From Tetranychus cinnabarinus (Eukaryota; Arthropoda; Arachnida; Trombidiformes; Tetranychidae): a stretch of 64,000 nucleotides of DNA. Both the position numbers and the translations under genes were made by a program. The stretch lies in assembly GCA_022266195.1 (NCBI GenBank), contig WHVY01000006.1, positions 4,526,001 through 4,590,000 on the forward strand, in the 5' to 3' direction. A model generated the notes under the pieces. It was not told where the DNA came from. It searched no databases and saw nothing but the letters and a program-made list of their open reading frames with translations. Of the stretch, positions 12,635 to 25,527 are shown in pieces (positions within the stretch are counted from its first letter, which is position 1; every line of letters starts with the position of its first letter).

Positions 12635-14371
12635 GTTGAACTCAGATGTGTTGGTTTGAGAAACAAAGTGAACCAGAGAGAAAGAGTCTAGAAAAACAAT
12701 AACAAAGGGAAAAAGCTAAACTCTTTTTTTAACAAACTTGTCACAAAGGGAAAGAAATTTGATTGATGTATTTGATGTCTATTAATCACAAGTAAGATGT
12801 GGAGTCGCAATAAAGTTTAACTAATTGAGCTCGGATAGGAATCAATTTTGATATTTATCCATTGTATCTGAGTTTAAATACCCAGAGAAAAAAGAGAGAG
12901 AGAGAAAAGGGTTTGATGATGATAATAATGAAAAGATTGTTATGGAGGGAACAGCAACAACGCGCTCTACCGTTGATGAAATTGTAATAAATGAAAACAA
13001 AGGCATAATAATTAGCTACATTGCAGAGTTGTATAATTAATAGTTTTATGTTAAATTGATTGTAAGATGAACAATCAGTCTTATGTGAATTAACGTTTCT
13101 TGTAAAATAACCCAATAAACAGAATTGCTTACTGTACCATTAACGTTTCTCATATTTACATGTATCTTATTCCCATAGATTAACATGCAATTTTGTTTTT
13201 GTCAACTACAACTGTGTCTTATTTCAATATATCTTATTCAATTAATTCCATGTTAATACGTGCTTATATCCATTCCAATTTGTGATTTATACCTTTTCAA
13301 ATCTGCGGAAACCCTTGAATTATCTGTGAAACCAGGATTTATGCTACATTAACTTCGTTTGTGAATTATTGGTGAACAATTGGAAGACTTCAATTTTCTG
13401 TGGTTTGTCACCACCATCAATCAGCTGAGGAAATTATTGAAAAAATTATTGATGGTTACATCATGTAATGGTGTTTTTTTGGGTTGGTTTTAATAATGAT
13501 GTGACTTAATTGTCTTCCAATGACGGTTGTATGAAATCTTAGATGAAGCCCACAATTTCATAAATGTTCATTCATTCATGTCATTTTTCATATATTTTTG
13601 CGACTATTACTACCTAGATTATAATCACACAGATGGCTTTGATTCAACATCTATTTACTAACAATTAGTCCATTGTTCCCAAAAGGTGTTATCATAAATA
13701 TAACAATTAACCTGTTGTTCATCTCAAGGTTACCTATCACCCCTCAATTAACCGATTGTTTGTGGCCATTTTATACGACATCATATCAGAAGCTTTATTT
13801 ACATGTTATTTTACATCCCTTCGAGTCACAATCACAAATAAATGAACACAATTATATTATATTTACTGGGATGTAATTTACAAGTTTAATGCTATTAACA
13901 TAACCTTTTGTTGATCGGTTAATCTGTTGCGAAGCTAATCTACGATTAAAATTTAGCATAACCTTACATCGAGCCTTATATCGAGCCAGCTTTATTATAA
14001 TGAGCAACTAACCTCTCAACTGTTATGGTAACCAAATTAAAACAAAATCAACCAAACCAACTCTAATCAATTGATAAACAAATGTCCACACTGAGCTTCA
14101 TTGTTTATTCATCAGTTTTAACCAAGATTAAAAGGTTGAGACTGAATGAAATGCGCTTCACCAAATATGTGGATAAGTTTAACTAATAACCCAAAATCGG
14201 CTCTTGGATTGTCAGTTTTTTTGTTATCAATCTCATCACTTCAAACAGGTTGGTAAACCATTTTTAATCAATCAGCATTTCAATCTTTTTCAAGTCATAA
14301 AACAATTATTTCATTATTTCTTGTTCAATCTTACTCAGTCAATAATTGATATTAATTTGGCCTTTTTACAG
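12635..14371. other. intergenic / probable 5' region of the Ly6-like gene
   Basis: About 1.7 kb between divergent genes. A GA-rich microsatellite lies near 12890-12908. A possible signal-peptide exon for the Ly6-like gene is 13842-13872, in phase with the 14372 acceptor and followed by GTAATT. It would give a rather short signal sequence and is only tentative. Confidence 0.35.
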
Positions 14372-15163
14372 CTTACGGTGTACCTTGCTATTCATGTATA
14401 AGTTCAACTACCAACCGTTCCCAGAGTTGTATCGATGCTCCAAGAAATGGTGCACTTGCTGATTTGGGTTACTGTGAAGGTCGATTTTGTACCAAAATCT
14501 GGGGATTTTTAGGTGAGTTATTATCAATTACTTCCATAAGATCGATAATATTGATTTTCCTAAAAAATGATTTCAAGTATGATTGGTAAATTGAGAGCAA
14601 TTATAATGACCGGTAGATTGCTATCAGGAGAAATCATTTTCAAGTAATAAAATATACAATCAAACCAAGTGACAACCTTTTATGATATTTTACAATGTAA
14701 ATAACAGACTGAGTTGTCACTAAATAAAACAATTAACAGTCATTATACTTGATAATAATGAATCAATTGGAAACTGTAAACATTTTTCTCTCGATTTGCT
14801 TCAAAGACTTGAATTCATCAACTTGTTGCCATTATGCCATGTTAATAATTTTTGTTTGAAAAGCAAAATGGTTAAAATTTTGTAATACAAATTTATCAAA
14901 TAATTAATTTGAATTTACTGATTACAGACGATGGAACCGACATTTTGATTCGAGGATGTACTGAAACGGTTCGATCTTCTTGTAACATGGAAAGGATTAG
15001 TCTAAGATATGATTTAGCCTTATTTAGCTCACAATTGGCCGAGAGATATTTCACGAGAGGTTGTGCTAAGGCTTGTCGTTGGGCGCTTTGTAATGCTTCA
15101 TCGTACCTAATCAGCAATCCAATCAAGTTAATTTTATTGTTGTATCTTACATTAATCATATGA
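14372..15163 (+). CDS. Ly6/uPAR three-finger, GPI-anchored protein (5' end incomplete)
   Basis: Two exons are clear, 14372-14512 and 14928-15163, joined in phase 1. The mature protein begins YGVPCYSC and has ten cysteines in the three-finger arrangement, ending ...GCAKACRWALCNAS, with the closing CN typical of the Ly6 fold. A hydrophobic tail (IKLILLLYLTLII) then runs to the stop, as in a GPI-attachment signal. Arthropod relatives (quiver/sleepless, boudin, crooked and others) act at the cell surface in neurons or septate junctions; which of these, if any, is the ortholog cannot be told. The exon with the start codon is not firmly located; see 13842-13872. Polyadenylation signals (AATAAA) follow at about 15180. 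The gene converges on DNMT1 with only 136 bp between stops. Confidence 0.78.
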
Positions 15164-15299
15164 AATGTATCATTCTCAAATAAAATAAAATAAATGAACA
15201 AATTATCAGAAGCTTGATTATTTGATGTTGAAGCATGTTGTGCCTGATATAAATAATAAATCCAAAGAGTTGAAATTTCCCTTTCACCTAAATTGGACA

Positions 15300-18200
15300 C
15301 TAAAGGCCTGAGTTGATGTTATGATTGGAAAGTGATTTTAAAACTTGTAATCCAATGGTGCGTGCCAATGGGATCGGTACTGCGTTTCCAATCTAAAAGA
15401 CCAATTGAATAAATATTTTGGAGTTAAAATTAGCTAACTATTGATAATGTACTTTGAAAACTGGATGATAAAGGAGTAAATTGAATGAAAGGCAACTAAC
15501 TTGAACCTTAATTTCAGCCATGGAACCAAAGAAATGATATTTATCTGGAAAACCTTGAGATCGAGCAGATTCTCTGATTGAAAGGACTCTATTAGCAGAT
15601 GGATGAAGGACACTTCCTTGTTTGCTACTAGGAACTGTTTTAGTAATGGTTGTAATAAAAAATCCGTCCCATTGAAGCCGACCAAACAGTCCTGACCACT
15701 GGTAATTACGATTGGCTGTATGAACCAAACCCCAAGGTATCAAAGTATTTTCTGGTCGCGAGATTTGCTTTGAACAGGTTTCTCCAGAAGCACAGCTACA
15801 AACTCCACGAAGTGAACCATTGGAAGATTTACCATTTTTTACATCATCATAAAGATATTCCAGTTTCTCGACGACAGTTCCATCAGATAATGTCAATTTA
15901 ATATTGGGCAAATCTCTCCAATCAGCTCCAGGAATACAAGGAATCCTCTCAATGCGAGTTTGATTAAGTAAGCTCATTGCAGGAACAACATGCAGGCCTA
16001 CCTGACCATCATCAAAATCATTTGCTCGCATCAACTTTTGGTAAAATGTTTTAACAGGACCATAGGAACAAGCATAATCCAAGGTATAACCAACCGTATC
16101 TGGTAAATCATTTATAGCATCAGCTACTGTATAAGATCTGAAATATCCATATTTATTTGCATGGTAAATTGACTTTGAACGTTTGTTGCCAATCACAATA
16201 TCAAGCTGACAAGCTCTGTTTGAGAAACAATGTAAAGGCTTTGGAAGCTTTGGAAGCTTGATTGTCTGATTGGTTGCTATGATAAATGTACGACGACGAG
16301 ATTGAGGCACTCCGAAGGATCCAGCTTGGAGTATACCATAATTTACCTGATAATTCATTGTTAGCAAACATGATAAGGTTAGCTTGAGAATCTTGCATTT
16401 TTCAAATTGAACAAAATTGCGGACATTTTCAAAGATTACCACTTTGGGTCGGTAATAGTCAACATAGCTTAGGAAGGTTACCAGGAGTGAATTTTTAAAC
16501 ACTGAATAAAGTCTATTTGAAAATCTATTCATTCCACTGAATCCTTGACATGGAGGTCCACCAAGTATCATTTCAACCTCTCCTTTCTGAGGTAAAGGTT
16601 GGTTTGAGGATGTAAATTGTTCACCCTCAAGTAGCCTTTTCAACATGTGATTGGCATCTTCATTGTAAACAATTGCCGATGGAAAATTAAAGCTAAATGA
16701 TTTGGCTGCTGAGGGTTCCTTTTCAATGGCCCATAATGTCTCAGAGACTCTACTCTCCTTAAAACCAGCGGCCAATCCACCACATCCAGAAAACAAGTCC
16801 AGTGTTTTCAATGGTGAATGAGTGTTGGACGATGACTCTGATGGAGGAAACTCTAATGTGTCGTTGGGTTCAATTTGGGTGAACTTTTTAGTGTAATGGT
16901 TGAAAAAATAAGACATGAAATAACGATTAGGAAGCAACTTATGGTCGGGTCGAGCTTGAGGATTGTTCAAATAATAGACTTTACAAGGTTCTCTAAGTGC
17001 TGTACAGTTGATCACTCGTTCATCTTTAGTTAGATAAACTTCATCAAGTGCAACCTCTAAAAGTAGATCAAATGTTTCAAGACAATTGTGTGGTCGATAT
17101 AATAGCTGCACTTCAAGCTGACAGTCATCATCGGTATCAAAAATATTGCGGAATATTTTCTTTATTTTCACAATTGAATAAGTTTTATTGGCATCATTCA
17201 GTGATCCTTTGGTAAATTCAGTAAATCTTTTCCGATAGCGTTCGGGATAAAGAGACTCATCGTAGGTTTGCTCATTGTTTTCACTGGGTTCACTTTGTTT
17301 GCTCAAAATATCAGGTAAATTTACTGATTCAGGATAAATTAGAGCAAATGTATTTTCTTTAAAGGTTTTGCGGCCTATTTTTACTTCTGTAAAATAAGAT
17401 CGACTGTCTGTGTCCATGTAGTGACCATACAGTTGGATTTCAGTCTTTTTTCGCTTCTTTTCTTGCAAATAACAGCCAATACATGATTTAGCTTCCAGCA
17501 AGTTGCGAGTCTCTTCACTAAAACATCTAAACCAGCCAAACTCTTTGGAATAAATTCGGTCACAGCGATAATCACATTGTTCGTTAGTTGAAAAGTCACA
17601 ACAAAAGTCTACATCGACTTTATCAATTACTTTATACAATAAAATATCATCACACTCTTGAATTAAATATACGAAATCGGGTGAACCAGTTTCTTCAAGA
17701 ATCGTACTTTCACTAAAACTGAAACAAACGATTTATATATTAATGTTATTTCAATGCCTCAAGTTATGTTTGTTACTAAAAAGACACAAGCAACACAATT
17801 GTTACGTTTTGCACAAATTGACACAAACACTGAAAAACAAATGGACAAAAACGGGCAAAAACAAATTTCTTTCAAGTTTAAACTCTTTAGGTTTGTAAGG
17901 ACATAGAAAGTGAATCCATTCGTGCTATTAAAAAGTATCTTTGATCAATATTTCTCGAGAAAATCGAGTTCAAAGTTGAAACTTCGATCGCTTTTTGTGC
18001 GACTATGGAAGTAGATTTTTTCATGAAACTTGTTATTTGCCTGTAAAAACTGTTACTTAACATTATGGATTAAATACTTTTTTCAATTTAACAACAGTTT
18101 TCTTTATTTTTGGCATTGGCCTTAAAACTTTTAGCCTCGATATTTCGCGAAGGGCATCTGTTACGATCGTCATTCTTTCATCACTTTAATCCCTTACTAA

Positions 18201-21018
18201 TTATTAATGCAATGCAATTTAATAACTTTTCATTAGCGCATTTGGTTCATGATATTCGGGTTGTAAATGTACGAACAGCAGCTTATTCAACAAACTAAAC
18301 TCATCTCAACCCATTTCTTGGTAAATGAACCAGTTTTCTGGTTAAACTCGTAAATGAAAAGCAAAAAGTACTGCAAAAGGCTCGAAAATTTGAGTAAATA
18401 GTCAAGACTTTGCGGATTTGTAGAGAGATAAAAACTGAGTCAATTGGTGCTATTGAATAATTTATCTGATGGACAGTTTTTGAGAAAATCGAGGTTAAAG
18501 TTGAAACTTCGATCGCTTTTTTCACCTTTATGAAAGCATATTTTTTCATGAAACTCATTCTCTTGGCGAAAATTTTGATGATAAACTAGAAAATGAACTT
18601 ATATTGAAAAATATAACTTTACGTTTCTTGTAAAACAGATCAGTTCGATTTTCAGTTAAACCGAACTATTTCTGTGATCTTAAGAATTAGATAGCTGAAA
18701 CTTATTTAGCGTGTATGGATATTGTTGGTGCAAATCATAACGTCAATAATTTTTTTGATTTAGCGACAGTTCTCTCGATTTTGGACATTTACCTGTAAAC
18801 TTATCGATATCGATATTTCGAGAATGGTTGTACGGACAAGCATCATTGTTTAGACAATCACTAGATTTTATTATGAACTTTGGTGTACTGAAATATCAGA
18901 TCAATTAAGATCCTACAAAAAAAGTTATAGCATTTTATTACTTTGCTGTCAGATTTGGTTCTTGATTTAAAAGATAATTGGTTACTCATGGTGTGTTAGA
19001 ATAATATTGATTATTAAATGATTTAGCTCAGATTTTCTGTGATATTCAATCTTAATATGTTATAACCCATAACAAAATCTAATGATTAGCCAAAGAATGA
19101 TGATTGTCCATGAAACCATTCTCGAGATATCGATGTTCAAAGTTTTACGGCCAAAGACCAAAATCAAGAGAACGGTTGGTAAATTGGAAAAAGTATTCAA
19201 GTCATGATCTATGGCAACAATTGCCCTGAATAAATAATAAATTTCAGCTCATTGACTCGCACGGTCACAGAAAGAGTTCTGTTTAACCTAAAATCGAACT
19301 GATCTGTTTTAAAGAGACACAGAACTTTATTTCATGCAATAAAAGCCACTTTCTGGTTGCTTATCAAAAATCACATCAGGAAAATGAGTTTAATGAAAAA
19401 AAACAGCTTCCATTATTGCACAAAACGCGATCGAAATTTTAGCCGCGAACTCGATTTTCTAGAGAACTATTGATCCGAGAAACTTTTTGATAGCACAAAT
19501 AGATTCTGTTTTTATGTCTTTACAAACTTACAGAGTTTAAACTTGAAAGAAATTCGTTTTTACCTATTTTTGGCCATTTGTTTTTCAGTGCTTCTGTCAA
19601 TTTGTGTATAAATGTAACAATTGTGTTGTTTGTGTCTTTTTAGTAGCAAGTTATGATGTATTTACCAAAGGAAATCGATGTGAGCAAACTTCTGTCCATC
19701 ATGAGTCTCGAATAATCCAATGATCCGTCCAATTCCAGTGTTATCTTCATTTTCACTTCTTTTATTTCTAGCCAAGGTAACAAAGTCGCCTAAATAAAGC
19801 TGAAACATTGTAAATTAGAATCACTAAAGTTGAAAATTAAAAACTAAAGATGTACCTCAATCCCATTGATTCTGGTGGACTCATAATAAATCCTTTTTGA
19901 AAAAGGATCTTTATGCTTTGCTTTGCTGGTCCAAATGATTTTAGTAGCCATTAAATTGATCTTGGCTTTTCCGTAACCTCGACTTCCAAGTTGTTTGTAA
20001 ATTGATTTTGATTTACTTGCATCTTGTGTTGTGTTCAATGCACCTTTAAACTGTTTCTCGAAAAATGTAGCCACGAGCTCGGTACAAGTAGCATGAGAGT
20101 CTCTGTTCATTCCTTTACGAGCACCACGACGAATGATGTTTCTCGATGGCCCGGCATGTTGAGTCAATTTAACAGTAGATTTCGTTCTGTGAAAAGTTAA
20201 AGCATTTGTTAGATTTTATTGATTTTAGATCAACATAAGTATCGTTTTAACCAGAAGACTTACTTAGAGATTGCTGACCTTAACTTTAAAGATCCTTGTG
20301 ATGCTGTTTCAATTAACTGTCTTATGCATGGAGTTTCAAGAATTTTAAGATCACTTGATGTTCCAGCTTCATCATAGCTGAGGATTTGATCAACTATAAA
20401 TGGTAAACTTTGATATAATCGAGATAGCTCGAGATTTGGACACTTGACTGTTAAATTATGTAGCAATTGGGAACAAGTTGATTGCGGTGAAGATTCAATC
20501 CATTCAATGATATATTTGGTTAACGTTATTTTAAATTCCAAGCTTTCACAAATTGCTTTATACTTAAGATGCGGAGTTAACAGATTGTAACAACAAATTG
20601 ATGATTGAACACCAATTAAAACTCGTTCGCCTCCGTCAAAACCAGAGATCCACCATTGTTCAATCGGTCCAATATCTCGTGCTGCAACAGATTGACTCAA
20701 ATCATCCTCCAGATCTGTTAGAGGTTTCAAATACCCTTTCATATAAACAGCTTTATCTGATTCAATTAGACCAGAATCAATTGAGATCAAGTGACCATTT
20801 TCATCATACAGACAATAGTTTGTTATATTCAATTCCAATGAGTCTTCACATTGTTGGCACTCAAAAAATTTCGTTAATCTAGAGTCGGATAAGGCAATTG
20901 CCTCTTCTAAATAGTCACTATTATCATCATGTAATACACATTTATCAACCGGTTGTCCACACTGATCACAAATTACAAGATCTTGAGACAGTTGTCGTTT
21001 TCTGGATGATGCAGCCAT
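15300..21018 (-). CDS. Dnmt1: DNMT1-type maintenance DNA (cytosine-5) methyltransferase lacking CXXC
   Basis: Five exons (21018-20264, 20186-19856, 19799-19666, 17718-15501, 15392-15300) join in frame to 1176 aa. Domains in order: zinc-binding CDQCGQ start and replication-foci domain with GPIEQWWISGFDGGERVLIG; a linker; two BAH domains; then the catalytic domain with motif I DLFSGCGGLA (about 713), motif IV GGPPCQGFSGMN (nucleophile Cys about 797), motif VI ENVRNF, motif VIII QAGSFGVPQSRRR, a target-recognition region, and motif X split across the last intron (QIGNAVPIPLA). All catalytic residues are present. The expected role is copying CpG methylation after replication. Between the replication-foci domain and BAH1 there are only about 45 residues, without the cysteine-rich CXXC finger. 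The DMAP/PCNA-binding N-terminus of vertebrate DNMT1 is also not seen; unfound upstream exons remain possible. Confidence 0.94.
17769..19646. mobile_element. long palindromic foldback element inside a DNMT1 intron
   Basis: Nearly all of the 1947-bp DNMT1 intron 3 (17719-19665) is one imperfect palindrome. The outer arms share TTGYTACTAAAAAGACACAA at their tips, then continue through matching blocks such as TTTCAAGTTTAAACTCT and ACAGATCAGTTCGATTTT. The direct repeat CAAGTTATG flanks it at 17760-17768 and 19647-19655, a candidate target-site duplication. The left arm is longer because it holds a second copy of a module of about 100 bp (17905-18010 and 18430-18525, both with GAAACTTCGATCGCTTTT). 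The centre lies near 18.9-19.0 kb. No transposase frame is present, so the element is non-autonomous. The class is uncertain. Confidence 0.82.
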
Positions 21019-21910
21019 AACATGGATGGTCTTCAAATATTTACGAATCCCAGTGACTTTGGGTAAAGAAATAATTCAGACAATATATTGAAGTAAATTA
21101 TATTTTAATATTATTTTAAATAGTTGAAGTATTACAACAAATCACCGAGAAAAGGTATTTCAAATAGACTATGATGAAAATTATTTACATTGAAAACTGT
21201 TCATCGCTTTAAGATGAACAAAAGGTCGCCCCGTTTAAAGGTAAAATGTCAACCAATACCTTTACGGGAACAATATGGTAACAAAGGTTCCATTGATCAA
21301 AACAAGGTCAGTGACAGTGGCTTACATTGTAATGTTAAAGGTAAGTTTAAAGCAGAGCGGTCAGGTTAACCGTAAAAAATAAGTATCGATCAAAGATCAA
21401 ATCTTTAATATCGGTATTAGGCCTGATAATAATTTTGATAGAAAATAGATTTTATTGTGACTACAAGATAATTAACTTTAATGTAATTCTTAGAGACACT
21501 TTGTTGTAATTTGACGCGAGATTTGACGAGATGATTTGAGTCTTTAGTTGTTACAATTAGTAACCCATTCGATTTAATTTTATTTTGTATCTTACATATA
21601 TCATACAAATTGTATTGCCTTTGATAGTCAATGAAAAAATAATGTAATGAAATTACAGTTGTAATGTCAAATGATCAACGAGTTCAATATTTTATAAAAA
21701 ATTATATTTTCAAGCTTTTCTTTCATTGAATTTGTGCTGTAACTGGTTTCTATGAAAATAAAGTTGAAAATAATTTCCATGCACTTTGTATTTAAATATG
21801 CATATTTGTTAATAGTTAAATCAAACATAGTTGTTGATCATGATGGAGCAACACATTTACATGTTTGAAAGATAAAGAAAAAAACATCATGATTGTTTTG
21901 GACAGTTTGG
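21019..21910. other. intergenic between DNMT1 and EDEM1
   Basis: About 0.9 kb, containing the likely DNMT1 promoter and the EDEM1 3' UTR. A small imperfect hairpin (CCCGTTTAAAGGTA paired with TACCTTTACGGG) sits at about 21230-21268. No gene was recognised. Confidence 0.45.
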
Positions 21911-24103
21911 TCAGGCTTCTGAACCCAAGGCATGTATAACTTGGTGAAGGTATTCATTCTTGATTGGCAACATGTAATGTCTCTCTTCGTTAATTTTAAG
22001 GCATGATTTAGTTGAATGATTAGTTTCTGCTTGATTTGAATCACTCTTTTTATCTGAAGACAAGTTTGATTCATTTTCTCCCTCAAAATCGTCATCTTTC
22101 CAAGTTTTCCTACGATATCTCCATGAAACTGGAAATATATGTCCTTCAGTACTGAAGATAAATTTTGCAGCATCTTTATTCAAAGGATTGTCAACATCAA
22201 AAAGCTAGATAAAATAGAATAGAAATTATTAGAATTTATCTAAAATCAATTGAGTTTAGTTGTGATCATAACAACTTGTTTTTACTTACAAGGTAAAGAT
22301 ATTTACAGGTCTCGCTCAAGAAAAAACTTTCCATTCTGTCTTCAAGACTTTTATCTTGAACATTATGGATTGTTGCATAGCCACATCTAAAAAATAAAAA
22401 TTAGTTGGAAGAAAATATTAATTTTGGCGAAATTCCGATGACTCGATTATTTAGATAGCGAAATAACTTACTCGGCTTTAGTATGATTGTTAAGACTATA
22501 AAGGATATCTCTTCCCACATGAAGATAGAAAGGATTTTTAGTAGCTTGATATAATAAATAGGTTGATTCGATAAGTTCAGGTCGTAGTGGATAAAAATAG
22601 AGATCTGGGCTAGAATGTTGCCAGTTAAATCTTTCCGGTAAGGCATCGAAGCGCTTCCAAATAGCATAATAAAGTGCATGAGTGCAAATGGCTTCCTCAA
22701 TATCACCATTAAGAACTTGTATTCCAGCAAAGGCAGCTTGTAATGAATCAATCCAAAGAGTTGAGGTTCGCCCATCGATCATATTAACATTAACATAGAC
22801 CGGGTGATTACCGACTCCTTCGTTGCATTCATCTCGTCCTCGTCGTAAATAACGTTTAATCAATCGATAACTTTCATTAAACATTCTGAGATCTTCTGCT
22901 TTACCAAAGACAATGTATGACTGTAACAGAATAGAATCAAGTTTTAATTATGCTTTGATAAGCAGTTAAATGTAACTGGTTGAAAATAAATTTACCTTTA
23001 GCAAGTATTCATAAAATGAATCGAGACCAGCACCAACTCCACTCATTTTACCAATCCATTCGCCAGTCTCTACGTCAATGACATTACCTAATAAGCCAGT
23101 ATTTTCTGATCGCCGATACCAGAGAGTTCTGGCCGCTCTTCGAGCAACACTTTCAAATACAGGATCACCTAATAGACGACTTAATATTCCAAACTCCAAG
23201 AGTAAAGATCCTGCACCGGCAGTACATGTATGAGTGGCACACCAATTACAATCTTGACTTTTTGGAACTCCATGTCTTAAATTAACTCTTGGATATGGTA
23301 ATCCAGTTGAGCTATTGTCAAAGGCAGGGAGAAGGCGAGTTGCTAAGTCATGAGCAAGTTCCATTAATTGTCCATTGTATCCAAAAGGCCTGATAGGTCC
23401 AAATGGCTTCTCTGGATCCATAATAAGTAAATGAGCTGAAAGTAAGCCTCCTAATAATCTAATATTGGCCTCAAAAACTTGAACAATCACATCTTTATCG
23501 AATGAAACTTGATCTATCACAAGTTGAACAGCTTTCTGAAACTCAGATACATTGCCCATTATTGCCAAGGTATCCAAGGTATCGACTAGAGTTAAGGAAT
23601 AGTTACCAAGAACATCATTAATATTGATATTAGATCTGTGGATGAAAAAATATCAGCATTAAATTGACTTTCTATGACTAATAGGCCAAGCTTTGCAAAA
23701 AAACTTACGGATTCAAAATATCAGGCCCTCTGCCTGTGCAAAGGATTGGATTAAGTTCGTCCTTCGGGAATGCATGTTTCATGTAATTATCATAGCCAAA
23801 TTGGAACATTTCACGAGTTTTCTGAAGCATCTCTAAACGCATTGATTCTGAGAAAGTAGCATATTTCCTATCATAAATACCAGGTCGAGATAAAAATATT
23901 GATAAACCATTTGTAGTGCATTGATTATTCGTTCGATCAATAGAAACATTGTCATAATCAATTGAGATCACTTGATTAAACTGCTGATCCCTTTGTTGGT
24001 AAGCTTGTATCACAATCAAAGGTAAGGCCAACAAAACTAAGCTTAATAGCTTCAACGGTTTACCCTCTTCCATTTGACTTGGCGATGATGTTATTATAAC
24101 CAT
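21911..24103 (-). CDS. Edem1: ER degradation-enhancing alpha-mannosidase-like protein 1
   Basis: Five exons (24103-23709, 23635-22996, 22920-22472, 22386-22290, 22204-21911) give 624 aa, near the vertebrate EDEM1 length of about 657. The N-terminus has one hydrophobic signal or signal-anchor segment (LLSLVLLALPLIVIQAY). The rest is a glycosyl hydrolase family 47 domain with VDTLDTLAIMGN, NIRLLGGLLSAHLL, TCTAGAGSLLLEFG, FYPLRPELIESTYLLYQATKN and a closing FSTEGHIF motif. The C-terminal tail matches EDEM1 rather than EDEM2 or EDEM3, since it has no protease-associated domain. The family trims mannose from misfolded glycoproteins in the ER lumen and routes them to ERAD. A second in-frame ATG lies at 24073. 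In other animals this gene is induced by the IRE1-XBP1 branch; XBP1 itself is about 11 kb away. Confidence 0.95.
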
Positions 24104-24519
24104 GATTTATAGTGAGAACATAAAATATGTAAAAATAGAACAATTGATTTTGAAAAAAAACAGATGATTAACAAGGTGATAAAGATGATGAATGTTTGTA
24201 GATTAGAGGAATTTTAACTTAAATAAAGATAGGTTTTAGGTAAAACAATAAGTCGTTTATTTTATCATTTTACTCTTGGTAAAAGATCAGTTAAACAAGT
24301 AAAATATCAGCCAAACGCCATCGTATGTTGAGTTGACCCAACAGAGAGACATGAAAGCATGATTAACACCAAAATTAGGATTACATTATCAATTTCTATT
24401 AAACAACTTAATCATATTTGAAACAAAGTTTAAAAATTGCAAGTGAATACTGACTAAAAGGTAGAGTTTTCACATTAATAACAGCCAACAGAACATTTTT
24501 TACTGACACAATAACAATG

Positions 24520-24527
24520 TCACGTGA
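24520..24527. promoter_or_regulatory. TCACGTGA palindrome upstream of EDEM1
   Basis: This ACGT-core palindrome lies 417 bp upstream of the EDEM1 start codon. With flanks it reads GTCACGTGAT, one base from the CLEAR element GTCACGTGAC, and it contains a CACGTG E-box. Its activity is inferred from the motif alone. Confidence 0.25.
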
Positions 24528-25269
24528 TAGGCGCTTTTTTCAATTGTAATTAACCTAACAAAGATTAACAATCAAGTTTTTTTAATAAATTTCAATTGAA
24601 TCTAATTGTTGACTTCAATCTAAAATAATCTAAATAAAAGTAATCATTTCATCAAGTAAATTTCTTGCAAATAAAACACAAATAAACAAAGCTTGACTTT
24701 GATACAAGTTTAAATTACAAGGTTGGTGATTCAGAGCAACAGACATAATAAATCAACTTCTAGTAATGATATGTGATATTTGGATGTTTGGATATTTGGT
24801 TACTACTCAATGAATGGTTAGTTAATCAATTAGATTTGGTTAGATGATTTAATGATTAGTTAACCGCTTTTAACATACCCATTATTAGCGGCTTGGTCAA
24901 GTATCTCCATTGAATCCTACCGTCTCAAACACTCATGAAACAACGGAGACTGTTAATGGCACCAATAAAGGTAACAACAAAAAATCAAGTTGGATAGATT
25001 AAATGAAAGCATGATTATTAAGCATTAAGATTTCCTGATAAACAAGGAAAAATGTAACGATTGTCAAAAGGCTACAGTTCAAATTAAAAGGAACAAACAA
25101 GTTCAGCATGAATTGAACACTCACAGTAACAGTTGATAGTAATTTGAATGAAGACAGTATTTATAATGACAATGAAATCAACAATCAATACTCTTGATTG
25201 AAAATGAGATTTACATTGATAAATATAAGGACTGTTGGGGTGGACAAAAATATTCAATGGTCCAGCTAC

Positions 25270-25527
25270 CAAAGATTAAAGCATAAGATACAGCAATTGA
25301 GAGGTACTGATGTTAGTAAGGGACAATGCCCACCTCAAGCGCTAGTTGTCGCATTTTTACTGTGATTTACCTTTAATTTTAATCTTTCATTTTTTTTGTA
25401 AAAAAAATTAAAAATAGTTTTCCTATTTAATTTTGATCAAAATTTTGTCTGTGGTGCCCTCCAGTGGGCATTGTCCCTTCAGGTTCTCTGTACCTCTTTA
25501 CTGCAGTATCTTATACATTAATCTTTG
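25270..25527. mobile_element. 258-bp MITE with 8-bp target duplication (hAT-like size)
   Basis: The inverted ends CAAAGATTAAAGCATAAGAT and the complement of ATCTTATACATTAATCTTTG are 22 bp and nearly identical. They are flanked by the perfect direct repeat CCAGCTAC at 25262-25269 and 25528-25535. A second inverted pair inside (AAGGGACAATGCCCAC and its complement GTGGGCATTGTCCCTT) extends the arms to about 60 bp. There is no coding capacity. An 8-bp duplication fits the hAT superfamily, but the class is an inference. Confidence 0.82.

Noticed and set aside
21230..21268. Small imperfect hairpin CCCGTTTAAAGGTA / TACCTTTACGGG
   Set aside because: A two-base bulge and short stem make it weak; no sign of a mobile element or RNA gene.
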